Positions 25,300 to 37,600 of a stretch of DNA of 64,000 nucleotides are shown here, piece after piece. Below the pieces are notes generated by a model that was not told where the DNA came from, made no database searches, and saw nothing but the letters and a program-made list of their open reading frames with translations. A program made the translations under genes and the position numbers. The stretch comes from Plantago ovata (Eukaryota; Streptophyta; Magnoliopsida; Lamiales; Plantaginaceae). The stretch covers positions 14,721,745-14,785,744 of the forward strand of contig CM051456.1 in the NCBI GenBank assembly GCA_028274465.1, written 5' to 3'. Numbering within the stretch: position 1 is the stretch's first letter; the number at the start of each line of letters is the position of its first letter.

Positions 25300-25429
25300 G
25301 GCCAATGATATAGTCAGAGCTAAAATTACTAATGCCTAAGCAATTTACCTTTTATAGACACTAATCATTCCTAAAAATTCACAAATTGCCCTGGCATTAG
25401 TAATTTCTGCTCTGGCTATATCACCGACC
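25300..25429. mobile_element. 130-bp foldback MITE-like element
   Basis: The outer 37 bp on each side are inverted repeats: left GGCCAATGATATAGTCAGAG with CTAAAATTACTAATGCC, right GGCATTAGTAATTT with CTGCTCTGGCTATATCACCGACC. The centre is short, so the whole element can fold on itself. The family is not assigned. Confidence 0.75.
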
Positions 25430-26080
25430 AAATAAAAAATTGTATACATATACTATTACTAGTAACTGTGTCACACGCTACGCGTGTGAAGCGTAATCTT
25501 GTAAAACATTATTATTTTATTAAATAATATATTAAAATAAATTGAGTGAATATATAATTTTCACATAATGACTTCAAACGTAATAAAAAATAACTAATTG
25601 AGTAATTAAACTTAATATAAATGGTGTGCTATAAATGTATATAGTTTTTGTAGTTATGCAATTAATTGTTTTGAATTGAACTATATTAGACATACAAAAA
25701 GTATTTTTCCGATAAGTTAAAAACCATAAGATACATCTCTAAACTTTGGAAACATTCAACTTCAAAATCTGCAATGCATCTTTTCGCATGTTAATTGGTA
25801 TTTTTCATCAGTTGAATATATTGTCAAGTGCTTCATATAAACATTCTAGTTTCATAATATGATGTTTTTAGTTATTTTTATCGTATGATTTAAGAATAAT
25901 TTAAGGTCAAAATGATCATCGAAAAAGTCAACAAAATCAAGTGCTACATTTATTATTGGACGGAGGAAGTATGTCTTTTTTTTATAAGAACATATCATGG
26001 TTATATTTTAAAATTAAGTATAATACGCCATACAACTTTATGTTAAAAAATAAAAATTTAAGAAGAGAATAAATAAAAAA
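25430..26080. other. Intergenic, AT-rich
   Basis: No gene. A 17-bp near-perfect palindrome, CACACGCTACGCGTGTG, lies at 25472-25488. A single Stowaway-like end (GGACGGAGGAAGTA) is at about 25958-25971 without a visible partner. Confidence 0.5.
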
Positions 26081-26250
26081 GGAAAAAATTACGTCAATAA
26101 GATTCGAACCCAACACCTCCAACTAAAATAATGATACAAATAATAGGAAAAAATCACGCCAACAAGATTCGAACCAAACACCTTCAATAAAATAATAATA
26201 AAAATAATGGAGAAAAATCACGTCAACAGGATTCGAACCCTACATCTTTT
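26081..26250 (+). repeat. Three tandem copies of a 64-bp unit with a T-arm-like motif
   Basis: Units start at 26081, 26146 and 26209, each with GGA-AAAA-T-ACG-CAA followed by GATTCGAACC and an AT-rich tail. GATTCGAACC resembles the complement of a tRNA T-arm, but no tRNA fold is present. Confidence 0.8.
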
Positions 26251-26648
26251 AATTAACTAATGACACATGTACGCACCAGATTTAAATTGGATAAGCAAGA
26301 TCAATGGATTAAAATTGATTGGTAGGTCAATCAATTGATTGAATCAATAGGCTTATTATATTACTTTAAATTCTTATTTTCGTTCCTCAGTTGTTCTGCA
26401 TGTTTATTACTCGCGTGGGTGTCTCATTATTTATGAGCATATAATCATTAGCATTTTAGACTAATCGATTAATTTTTCTTTTGGTTTATGGTTTATGTAG
26501 AATTGGTAAATAAATAGGGGAAAGAATAAATGCGAGAACTCTCCAACATATGTTTTTTTTATTTCAAATATAAATATATTCGAAATAAATATAAGAAATT
26601 TAGAAGAATTAGTAGAATATGCCCAAAAGTTCCTGCATATGCTAACAT
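26251..26648. other. Intergenic, nothing recognised
   Basis: AT-rich spacer before the duplicated tRNA flank. No gene. Confidence 0.45.
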
Positions 26649-26704
26649 GCATTCTAATACAGAATTGTGTGCAATGTTGGACAAATTAAAAATAAAACAA
26701 TTAA

Positions 26705-26737
26705 GGGCCCAACCGGGTTCGAACCGGTAACCTATTG
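26705..26737 (-). pseudogene. 3' half of a tRNA-Cys gene, duplicated remnant
   Basis: The sequence repeats the T arm and acceptor 3' side of the tRNA at 27208-27278, then diverges before the anticodon. The shared block continues outward to about 26649 (ATTCTAATACAGAATTGTGT), matching about 27158-27207. It is therefore a partial segmental duplication offset by about 504 bp that carries half the tRNA and its 3' flank, not an independent gene. Confidence 0.85.
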
Positions 26738-27207
26738 TATGATAGTTTGCAAATGCTTATTGAAAGTGATTATCTGCTTTTCCACATGTTTAATCAATTT
26801 TTTAGTGTTTGTTTTCTCTGCTTCTGCGGTTGCTTTTCTAAAATTAAGCAGACTAACCATTGTAATCCAAAATCATCAAGTGAGGTGTTTTTGATGCTTA
26901 AAGCACCATATAAATAGGAAAGATTAAGAAAATGTTAAATAAAGTAATATATTACTACTTAAGTGATTACTTTAATTTCAACCAAACACTAATATGTTGC
27001 TTAATTTCAAGTTTTAATGTTCATAGCAAACACCCCGTGTTTTTGCTTAAAATCAGCTTTTTAAAAATTTAAACAAAATCAACCCATAATTGATTTTGAT
27101 AAGCATTTGCATACACTACCTAACATGCATTCAGTACTCTTGGGGTGATGTATCAACCATTCTAATACAGAATTGTGTGTTGGACAAATTAAAAATAAAA
27201 CAATTAA

Positions 27208-27278
27208 GGGCCCAACCGGGTTTGAACCGGTGACCTATTGATCTGCAGTCAATTGCTCTACCACTGAGCTATGGACCC
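27208..27278 (-). tRNA. tRNA-Cys (anticodon GCA)
   Basis: Read on the minus strand it starts GGGTCCATAGCTCAGTGGTA and ends GGTTGGGCCC. The acceptor stem GGGTCCA pairs with TGGGCCC with one wobble pair. The D arm is AGCTCAGTGGTAGAGCA, the anticodon arm TTGACTGCAGATCAA carries GCA, and the T arm is CCGGTTCAAACCCGG. The sequence is like nuclear cytosolic plant tRNA-Cys, not the plastid one. Length is 71 without CCA. Confidence 0.94.
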
Positions 27279-30200
27279 ATATGTTTTGGTTGTTAAAATA
27301 TATAAGTATAATTTACTAGAGTGACGCTTATAGTTAGGAAAAAAAATTGAATTCCAATTTGGATGAAGAGATACTATTCTTTATCTAGACAGATTATACG
27401 CATATATTAAATACCGTGATGGTGTATACTCTGAAATTTAGAATATATATCATATGATTATTTTAAATGTGACGATAAAACTTATTTATACATTGGAATC
27501 TTAGAATAGTTTTAGGATTGTGCTGCATTATAGTTCGGTTTGGTACGTACGAATAGGACGTCCTCCAATGAAAATTGGCGTGGAAAGGAGAGTTGGGTTG
27601 TGTCCTTTTCTTGAACATTGATAGACGAAATCGAAACACCGAGAACAGACTTGGTTGGCAGTTGGCACCATCATAGAGGGAAGAGAGACATACATTGTTT
27701 TCGGGAATCTACTTTATTCATCAATGCAAAACGTAATTAAAAGTACATCTATCTCTTGATCATCTTATATACGAGGAGAACCCGCCAGAGTCCGTGGGTC
27801 TTTAGAATTCTAAAATGAATAAAGTTTGGAAAGGAAACCATAAATCTACTTGAAGGTTTGTTATCCTAATTTATTTCCTATGGATTGTTACATCTACAAC
27901 CCCTGCCTGCAACCCAAATCACATTTAAGTGACAACTTTATCATCGATTACATCTAAGTCCAAAATATGCATTAGGTGTTGACCAGATTTTAATCGTACT
28001 TTCTCACTTTTACACCCAAACATGACCTTATCTACTTTTATTTTTCTTTTTATATTTTTCTTTTCTTTCTTTCTTTTTCTTTTTTATTTTCTTTCCTTCC
28101 CTTTTTTTTCTTTCTTATCCTTCTTCTCCAAAGCTCCGAGAATCGGCATGGATTCCCCGAGCTTTGGAAAAGAAGGTAGAAAAACAAATAAGGAAATGCA
28201 AAAATACATAAGGGTCGGGTCTTGATCATAAGGGGCCGGATCGTTACAAAACTAGTGTTAGATAGTTAATTAATTTAATTTTACAAACCTAGCTAGCTAG
28301 TCTGTATATATATTCGCATTTGGGCCGAGTCGTTCACCGGTTCAGAATATTATAAATCCAATTTATTTCCACATTGTTATGAGTACGTGCGGGGAACTGC
28401 ACTTATGAATTTGGTAAAAGAAACTTTGGATGAATTTGATATCAATAATAATATGATTGTTTATAATAAGTTATCTGAATTCTATGAATCAAAGATGAAG
28501 AATGAACCGAATCTTCGTTGATATGAATGGAAGATTACAGCAAAATGAAAGAAAATTACAGTCAACTTGAATTGGGGAAGATGAAGAGTGAAAAGAGCAA
28601 AAGTACGTTCTGTAGTTTGTACTGTACTCTCTATCCTATATATCTATCTAACGTACAAACAGGTAGCCTAACGTACAAGTAATCTAAGATGCTATTTAAT
28701 TTACAAACCTAAACCGAACCCATGATCATGGCCCTAGCTAGAAATAAAGTGCCAAATGAGATGGCGAAACATGGAGGAATCTTTGTACCCTTATATTCAC
28801 TCATATAATAATTAACAGCCCAACGTAAGTGTCAAGTACGTACGTACTTGCTATTGCTATTTGCTACCTAGTACGTACCTTTCATATGCATGATAGTTTG
28901 AGTAATAGCAAGTGTGATCGAGAATGCATGAAGAGTACTTTGAAGAACTTGGAAGAGATCGAACATTGTTAACATTGTGTGCGCACGTACACGTACTGGC
29001 AACCCTATTTGTTTCTTGCTTCTTCTCCCTCCATCAATTCTGGCTGGCTCCATCGATCGTTACCTAGCTTGGTTTACCTAGTCAAAGAATGGGTCATGGA
29101 TAGTTAAGTATCTAATCTTACAAGTGTCCGAATCTACCTTGATGCTTGAGTGATTCTAATCTAAGTACTACTACTTCATTATATATAATGAATACTTATA
29201 TTATATACATACGGTTCTGATATAAGTCCTATATATCATGTTACACTAAGGTCATGTTCTCTTTATCTAAAATTTGATTATTTTAAATTTAGTTCATATC
29301 AGTTCAAATACATTAAGTTCATTTCAATTCAGTTTAATTCAGATTTGTTTCAGTTCAGTTCAATTCCATTCAATTCAGTTCAGGTTTATTCAGTTCAATT
29401 CAAACAAGAAAACAGAACTTAAATTTTACAAAAACAAACAGTTTCACAAAGACATCACAAATATAGTTTTCAGATCTTTCCGGCTCGATTTTATAAATGC
29501 ATCCAGGTTTAAGGTGAACGATGTTCTTTGAATTAAGACATCGCGAAAATCTGGAAATGCATTAAACAAGTAGAATGTACTTATGTACATATTGCATGTC
29601 TACCGATGGAAAAAAAATATCCTAGACTTACTCCTCACATCATATGCGTCCACAACATCGATGTATACAATTCCATCTGCAAACGAATAGAAATTGAATC
29701 TAGGACGAAATTTATCTTCGAGGAGATTCGAATTCAGATGGGCGTGTGAGTCAAATGGCTATGAAATAATAATAGAATTTTTCAACTCTCCCAAAAGTTC
29801 AAGACGGGCATTATTGATGGTTTAGCTCAAGTCGAGCTCGACTCGCTAGATGAGGTATTTGCGCTGAGCCTAAATTATAGCTTATCTACTAACGAATCGA
29901 GCATGACTCGGCTTGCACATACTCGTTAAAGCTCGTGAGATATAACACCCTTAGTATTATTCGGAATAGTAGCTTTTGATTCGAATTGTTTATATATATT
30001 TGTGTTTCATTCAACTTTAGTGGCATTGTGATTTGGGATACTGATCGTTAATGAGTAATCTTGAATATTGATATCTTACTTCTTTTTTTCTTTTCTTTTT
30101 TGAATCAGCCAATCTAATTCTAACCTACTCTACTCCTACTCCTTAACCACCTTATAACTCCAAATATCCGCATTATGTCTCTTTCGGGGTTCGAATCTAC

Positions 30201-30553
30201 TACCTCTCCTTGCTACTCCAGCACCTTTACCTGTCGGTCACCCTTATGACTCCGATATCTTACTTCATATTGTTACATTCTTTTCAATTTTTTTATATGG
30301 ACTCGATTCGAGCTCGATCAAGCCAAATGAGCCGAGTTTGAGCATTACTAATATAATTCAAATTCAAGCTCAAACTTTGAATTTAGCTCCTTTCCTAAAT
30401 AATCAGAGTCTAGGCTCTGCTTTAGTTGAACTGTCCGATATTTTGCAGTCGACTTGACTAAGTATAGCACGACTAGTCCAGAACACAATAATATGCTTGT
30501 GGCTTGTGGCCTGTGGGGGCTGTGTTTATACTTCGTATCAGGATCCAAAAATG
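27279..30553. other. Long gene-poor stretch
   Basis: No convincing gene. A CT-rich run lies at 28035-28130. At 29285-29405 a degenerate repeat of about ten bases built from TTCAGTTCAATTC spans 120 bp. A 46-codon open stretch at 28375-28521 (EYVRGTALMNLVKETLDEFD) hints at a hAT transposase C-terminus but is too short to claim. Around 29820-30380 there are scattered GAGCTCGACTCG-like motifs. Confidence 0.5.
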
Positions 30554-30620
30554 TTATTTGGAACAGTTTACTCATGCTTAATTAGGATTAGGTTATTTGG
30601 AACGGTTTACTCATGCTTAA
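30554..30620 (+). repeat. 39-bp tandem duplication, second copy split by a MITE
   Basis: TTATTTGGAACAGTTTACTC begins at 30554 and its near copy at 30593. The first copy continues CATGCTTAATTAGGATTAGG. The second reads CATGCTTAA, then the element at 30621-30964, then TAATTAGGATTAGG. Confidence 0.9.
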
Positions 30621-30964
30621 GAGCATTCTTTATGGTTGGGGCTTAAATAGAGGCTTTTAAACATTAGAAGCCTAAAAAAAAACCTCATAAATGAAGTCTC
30701 CAATGGTTTGGAGCTTATTTTAGGCTTTATTGTGGGTCCCATGTGCTACATGTAGAGTAAAAATGGGAGATAGTAGTACATATTATTTGGAATTTTCCTT
30801 ATGAGTCCTATATTTGGGGCTTATTTTGGACCTACTAATTAGTAGCCCTTTGTCATGGGCTACTATTTAGTAGCCTCTAAGAAGCCCCATTGGAGTCTTT
30901 TTGGGAGTTCTTTTGGGATTAAAGCTTCAAATAAGCCCCAAAGAAGTCTCCGTAAGGAGTGATC
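30621..30964. mobile_element. Tourist-like (PIF/Harbinger) MITE
   Basis: Element of 344 bp with inverted ends (GAGCATTCTTTATGGTTGGG on the left; CCCCAAAGAAGTCTCCGTAA then GGAGTGATC on the right) and a 3-bp TAA target duplication at 30618-30620 and 30965-30967. No coding capacity. The unoccupied site survives in the adjacent tandem copy, which fixes the boundaries. Confidence 0.85.
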
Positions 30965-30967
30965 TAA

Positions 30968-32517
30968 TTAGGATTAGGACAAAGGACACGTAAGCGTCAT
31001 AGTACTACTACTTAATTAGCAGCTTTTTAGGAATAATTGAATGAAGCGTTCCACTTTCTCACACACTGTGTCCCCTGCTATATTTGTCATAGCATTTCTG
31101 TCTTAATTGGGGTGCTAATTAATGGTCAATTTCATAAACTCCTGACGATAGGTATAATTACAAAAAAAGAAGAAAAATTATTGCAAATGGACCCAAAATG
31201 AGTTGACATGTTATGAAATGACATTTACACCCCACACAGTGTTTTCATTTAAATACATAAATACTACTCCCATTTTATTTAAGGGAGGGGGTTCTTAAAC
31301 GTCGTAGAAATTTTACTAAACGCTAAAAATCTATTTGTAATTTGTCAAAAATATTTTATTTTATAAATATTACAATGAGTTCCAAACTTATTAAAGTCAC
31401 CTAAAGTACCACATAATAAATTCATTACTTCCCACTTTACAACAAATTATCCGGAAGACAAACATCTCTTCCAATACAAATTTTCAACATAGAATGGTCA
31501 CTACTAATTACTAATGAAGAATGAATGGTCGAATTATGAGGCACCATTAATTTAATTTAAATTTTTTAGTTAAAAAATACGTGTTGTTTTTTTTAAATAT
31601 GTTAATATACTAATAATAAAACAAGTAAACTATTTTTTTAAATATAAAATGCTTATTTAAAAAATATTATTTTAAATTGAACCTGAGCAAAACGAACAAC
31701 AGGCCAGCCCGCCTGCTCGCTTTTTGTAACATCAGACCGCTAGCCTGCTGTTTTAATGGGCCAACAGGCTAAACCTACATTACCTAAAAGCGTCCTCCCT
31801 GGCTTCCAGATGCGCTCAAATCGCGCTCCCACACTTTGGGAGCGCAAAGCTTCTTCGAGCGCGCTCTAAGATTTCTTAGAGTGCGCGCTAAGAAATCATA
31901 AAAGCGCGAACTAATATTTGTTCTTTAGAGCGTATGAAAAAGTTGGATCCCAGACTCAGGGTTCCATACCTGAGCTCAGCCGACACCATGGGTTGTAAGT
32001 TGTAACTCAAAGATGAAGATGAACTTCTCAATCTGAGCTTAAACCTTGGAAATTCGGATTAAAATTGGTTTGGGAAGAGAATATGAAAATTGGGATTAAC
32101 CCAAAGTGGTACAAATGTGGTTGGAGAAGATGAAATTCAACCGAAACTTGCAGAGGGAAAGTCGTGGACTGCGACAATGAACTAGAATCTGAGATACCGC
32201 AGCGCTGCGTGTCCGAAAAAAAATATTTTGAACTTATATTATAAAAGTCGAAATCTTATATTTTCATAATATAACTTCGAATATTTGTTTTCCAATATGA
32301 TTTCTGATTAATTCGGAGTCAAACGGAGGCAAAAAAAAAGTCAACAGAACCAAATGGGAAGCTTGATAAGGAATGGAGTAAGTAGTACTTTTGAAACGAG
32401 TCATTAAAACTAGATAGTTTTAGTTTGTTGAATAGGTACTGGGATATATAATATATCATCATTAATTAATTTATTTATGTATGTTAAAATGTATAGCATT
32501 AAAAGATGAAACACGAG
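30968..32517. other. Intergenic, nothing coding
   Basis: Holds a GC-richer patch at about 31795-31930 with nested inverted repeats built on GCGCTC/GAGCGC and TTCTTAGAGTGCGCGCTAAG. No gene recognised. Confidence 0.5.
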
Positions 32518-32530
32518 AATCGCAGGGCAC

Positions 32531-35500
32531 CTTTTTTTTCTTTTTTCTTTTGTAAACACAACAAAATATATTGCATTAATGCGGGGGAATTACAGCGGCT
32601 TGAACATCCCTATACAATGAAACTCTTGGATGCCAAGTGACTAAGTCATTATGCAGAAAAGACCCTAACCATACAGAACACTCCAACCAAACCATAGCAT
32701 TGCCTGAACACAGGATAGAACATGGCACCAGAGCATGTATTCCGTCATCTACTAAAGTGAGAACGCCACTTCTCAATTTAGCCAAAAAGTCTGCAGTCTT
32801 ATTACATTCCCTAACAACAAAAACTAACTAAAATTCCTCCAGCAAATGCAAACGTCGAACAATGAGCTCAACCAGAGTTTGATGTCTCCACATCGAACAA
32901 GATCGGTGTCATGTCCATGTTCAAACAAGAAACAAGATAAAGCGAATCAAATTGAATTTCTAGACTTGAAACCCCTGACCGTAAAGCAACAGAAAGACCA
33001 TGATATAAACCATATAGCTCAGCCACATTATTATCAGTAAAACCCAAAGGAATAGAGTAACAACGCACAAAAGAACCCTGACGAGTTCGAATCACCCCTC
33101 CACAACCAGCCTTACCAGACTCAGAAGACGCTGAACCATCACAATGATAGTATGTATGTCCTAGAGACAACCACATTTAAGGACAAATGTACTATTTCAC
33201 AATCAACGTAATATAATATACGTTTGTTTATCCATGATTATGTTTAGTTATGTATTTATATTACATCGGGCATACAACATGTCATATTTTTATCTGGTTA
33301 GTCTGTATCGATATCAAACATGTTCCCAGTGGATATATGTATAATCACATAGTGAGTGGGAACTATGTGAAGTGTCATATATCCCAAACTCTCCCTAGCC
33401 GAAGCTCATCTCGGATATAGGGGTCTAAATGAGGCAATCGAGACTAGTATGCGTGAAGGTTATACTTGTTGGAGCAAGTGTGTTCGATCCCACAACCACG
33501 GAACGGATCGTTAGAGCGAGTCCATGAAGTTCCCATAACTGCGCATAGTTGTTCGAGGAGATTATCCGAACAACGGAAGCACCCACCAGAGCTCCCATTG
33601 ATGTATACTCTACGCTAAAGTGTCTATGGGAACCAGAATTGTGGAAGTGATGCCATTCGTCCTTAGACTCTCAGCTCTTTATCATCACATATGTTGCGCC
33701 ATGTTCTTTGGTTGAAACCAATGCTTGCACCCTGAAATACGTGTAGATACGGTCCAACTGGGAACTTGGCAATAATATATAGGGTTGGTGATAGTTGGTC
33801 TCTAGAGAGGATTCATCTCTCATGTGCATCATTTGAGAGAACTGCTCAATTCTTTCATAGTTGTGTTGGTAAAACCGCTGGCCAGCGTACGTATATCAAG
33901 TGAACCAATCAACTCACTGAAGGCGCCATGAGTGTATTAATGGGATAGACACTTCATCGATCCTAGATGCATTCGAGCCAGTCAGATGAAAGGACCTTAC
34001 CATCGCCGCATTGAGTGCAACATGATTCACAACGAAAGGTAGTTTTGAGGTTTCTCTCAAACATCCTCATGTATTAATATTGCATATGGAATTGTCTAGG
34101 AATTCCATGATGCCTAGTGTCTTGTCTAACTTAATACATTGATGCCATATGGGTCACACTATGTGGTGAACCGGCTTATCCGCATGACTATAGGAAAGGA
34201 ATTATAATTAACTGGGTTAATTATAATTAGTTATGACGCAATTAATATTATGAGAATATTAATTGAATTACAATTATGTGTTAATTATATTTTAGAAATA
34301 TAATTGTGGATTGATTAAAAGGATATATTAATTGAATTACCATATATGCACTTGGGAAAAATTTGAGTTGAGACTAAATTGCCACTACACTTTCATGTGG
34401 GCCCCAAAAGTGGGGCCCACTAAGTCCTCTATGGCGTCGGCCGAACCAAAGGGGGAGAAGGAGTCCTTCTCCCAATTTAACTTGAGGAGCAAGTTTTCCT
34501 AATTGAGTTATGTTTTAATTAGGAATGAACCTAAACATAAAGGTTTACTTGTGCAATAAGAATTAGAATTATTATTCCTTTTAGGATTCTAGGAGAGCTT
34601 TATTCATTCATTATCTCATTCACTCTTTCTCTCTCTAGCAAAATAAAGCTCTCCGTCTCCTCCCCTCTCCACGCGCCGCCGCCGCCCCCTTCAAGATAGT
34701 CAAATCTTGAGTTTGACTCAAAAATATCATAGCATTCTCTCGATAAGCTATCCGTTCATCCGTGGATACCAAGGTAGAGGATAATCTTTGTTTTGCAGGA
34801 ATTCCAGAAGGCAAATTAGACATCTTCGACTTCACTAAAGGAGAAGATTTTGTTGATTACTACAAGGATCTCATTGATTGGAATCCTGCACCCAAATCAA
34901 TCATAGTTCTTGCATTCGAATTACTGTAAGTTCTCTAACCGTGATGTGTTTAATATATGTTATATGCATGATAAATTAGCATGCATGTTAAGAAAATTTT
35001 GAAATTCCGCTGAGCCACCCTAGGGGTAATTCTGACCATATTTTCTTACAGACAATTCAACACCCATGATTTATTAGTAAGAGGTTTCCATTTATACAAA
35101 ATTGTTCTACTCTTCAGAGGTGACTTACCTGGGAAGCATATCAAAGATTGCTTCCTAAAATGTAAAACTAAAAAGTACAACTCTCTGCAGTCAACGGTTT
35201 TATTTCGAATACATAGATTTACATGATTGTCATTGTTCAACTTCAAATCAGAAACAACCATAGAGGGGTGATCTACTGACCAATCCCAACGTGCTGAAGT
35301 GAAAACCATTCTAAGCTGATTAAATATGGGACATTCTGAGAAGATATGTAAGAAAGACTCATTGGCTTCATGACATAATTGACAAGTAGGGGAAATAGGA
35401 ACATGCCTACCATGTAACCAAGCAGCAGTAGGCAAACTGTCTTGAGCAACTGACCACGAGAAAAACTGAATTCTAGGTAATACTCTAATTTTCCAAAGCC

Positions 35501-35763
35501 TTTTTCCAAACCCAAACTGGCCTCTGTACCTCACTCTCAATCAACTTATTATAGGCTGACTTTATGGAATAAAGTCCATTAGCTTCCCAGGGCCAGAGTA
35601 GAGTATCTTGGACAGAGTTGTTAATAGGAATAACAACAATTCTAGCCACTATCTGTTCTGGCAGCACATGCAACAATTTAGTGATACCCCAGGATTCATT
35701 AACCATAATAATCTGCCACCATTTCAGTAGGATCAAACTCATGGTTTGTGTAATGAATGTTAA
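32531..35763 (-). mobile_element. 5'-truncated L1-type LINE, split by a solo LTR
   Basis: Non-LTR retrotransposon on the minus strand, about 1.32 kb without the insertion. A 13-bp target-site duplication AATCGCAGGGCAC flanks it (32518-32530 and 35764-35776), and an A-rich tail lies next to the left copy. In minus-strand order, a zinc-binding reverse-transcriptase C-terminal region (PTCQLCHEANESFLHIFSEC at about 35326-35385) is followed by an RNase H-like domain (CDGSASSE at about 33120-33143; FTDNNVAELYGLYHGLSVA at 32991-33047). The reverse transcriptase core and ORF1 are missing, so it arrived 5'-truncated. Its own frame is also shifted near 35500 and it carries internal stops; it is dead. 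Confidence 0.92.
33145..35050 (+). mobile_element. Solo LTR of an LTR retrotransposon inside the LINE
   Basis: A 1906-bp block starts TG and ends CA and is flanked by near-identical 5-bp direct repeats at 33140-33144 and 35051-35055. It interrupts the LINE reading frame exactly between residues WVLNC and DGSASSE. No internal region, primer-binding site or coding part is present, as expected after recombination between two LTRs. It shares its first 600 bp with the fragment at 19467. It is younger than the LINE it interrupts. Superfamily is not determined. It is a fossil with no coding capacity. Confidence 0.9.
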
Positions 35764-35776
35764 ATCGCAGGGCACT

Positions 35777-37473
35777 TTTCGATCACTGGTAAGATGACAT
35801 ATTTTTTCATATACTTATCCATATTATTCCATGCCAACATGAACATTTGACTTTTTTACTTCATATTAGAGTATTTTTTCAGGCTTCAAAATGTTGTAAT
35901 TACTTTATGATGCATTATTTTATTATTATTTATATGAACTATGACACTCTATACGAACTGCATTTTTTTAATTTGTATTCAAATATATCGGGGCGTTACA
36001 TACCTCCAATAACCTTAAAAATTCATAAACAGTCCAATCCAATAACCTTAAAAATTGTTCTCTTTTTATCATAGTTATTCATCAATCTCTATATCTATTG
36101 TTCCAATCCAAAGCATATGAAACTTTATCTACTCACACGTAGAAAATGTTTGTCTAACAAACAAAAAGATGCTCATTAAAATCATTCCATCAATTATAAA
36201 AATTATAAAAGGGCCAAATAAAATGAAAAAATTAATAATAAAAGGAAGATTCTCCTCACCACATTGAATGGTGGCCAAATTACACATGCCTTTACACCAA
36301 TGGCTTAGCTACCAACAAAGCCTTTGAATTGAAACACCAAATAGGGCAAGTTCTTTGTACACTGCCTTGCTGGTTACAGTAAATGATTGCCTTAAAAAGG
36401 TTAAATGAGAATATCATTAGCATTCAAGTCCTAAATTAGTACTAGTAGTAGTACACAAGAATCTGACTACATTATTCTATTGCAATTTGTCTCCCCCAAG
36501 TTATTGCAAAATGCCAGAAAGACCCCATATAGTCTTCATCTTTAAATTAATACCATATAAACACCTTAAAATTTCCATTACTGCATTATTTACCAAAAAA
36601 ACTGATAATTCAACAACCCAATAATTTACATAGCTAACACGAAAGGGAAAAAAATAATTCAATGTTGCTAAATCATGGTTCCGATCTATGCAATTACGAA
36701 GCTAAAAAATGTATCGATCATGTCACTAAATTTAATAAAACGGTGCTTTTAAACAAAATGTACGATGAGATCTTTGTAGAAACGCTTTCATTGCAGTTCG
36801 GTTTACGTTTGTTTTTTCTTATCATCGGTATCTCGTACCCACTCTACGCTACGATAAGTCGGGGCTAATGTTATTATCATGTGTGATGAAAGGGATCATC
36901 AAATAATACACACACTGTACAAGTAGTAGAGCAGAAGTAGAGAAGTAGTGAATGATTCCCCAATATTTCCAGAAATTGCATGCTTCTGGTTGCATCTGAT
37001 CTGAATCAGGAAAGAGGTTAAAGAAAGTACTATAAACAAAAACTCCATTATTTGACTCTCCACCTTTTAACACCCACTATACACATGCACATATACATAC
37101 ACACAAGGCTGTATCTATATGTGCTCAATATTTTAATAATTGTACATGCCTTACTTCACCAATCACTATAAAGGAAAGTAGAAAAGAAAAATAGGAAAAT
37201 AAAAGAATACAAATCTACAGAGTGGAGAGGGCAAAAAACAGAGAAGGAAACTGATACGGCTTGAAAAAAAAATTTGTTTTCTTGCCATCACAATCATCAC
37301 ATAATACAGCTTTTACTTGCTCCAATTAAAGTCTTTTCTTTTGTCTATCTCTTTTTCTTGTTGTTCGTCTCTTTCTACGCCCACTTGAGGGTGTTGTTGT
37401 ACTTTGTGTTTCTTTTTTTTTTTTTTCTGATCTCTTCTTGGTCAATTCAATTTCTGGGTTTTCTTGGAATTGA
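35777..37473. other. Intergenic and promoter of the response regulator
   Basis: No gene recognised. An 18-bp block CCAATAACCTTAAAAATT occurs twice (about 36005 and 36038). The CT-rich stretch 37320-37440 is typical of a plant 5' UTR for the downstream gene. Confidence 0.5.
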
Positions 37474-37503
37474 ATGAAGCTTCTTTTGTTTGTTGTTCCC
37501 TGA
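37474..37503 (+). other. Possible uORF in the response-regulator 5' leader
   Basis: ATG to TGA encodes MKLLLFVVP, ending 97 bases before the main start codon. If the leader is transcribed unspliced it could lower initiation downstream. Conservation is unknown. Confidence 0.3.
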
Positions 37504-37600
37504 GAAAAAGAAAGCTTTTTTGCATCTGGGTTTTTCTTCAAGGGTTGAAAAAGGGTGACTTTTGGTGGTCTGATCTCTGTTTCTTGGACTAGGGGAGAAA

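Noticed and set aside
26081-26250. tRNA genes suggested by repeated GATTCGAACC
   Set aside because: Only a T-arm-like motif; no anticodon or acceptor stems form.
28375-28521. Possible hAT transposase C-terminal fragment
   Set aside because: Only about 45 residues with weak resemblance, and no flanking transposase sequence or TIRs.
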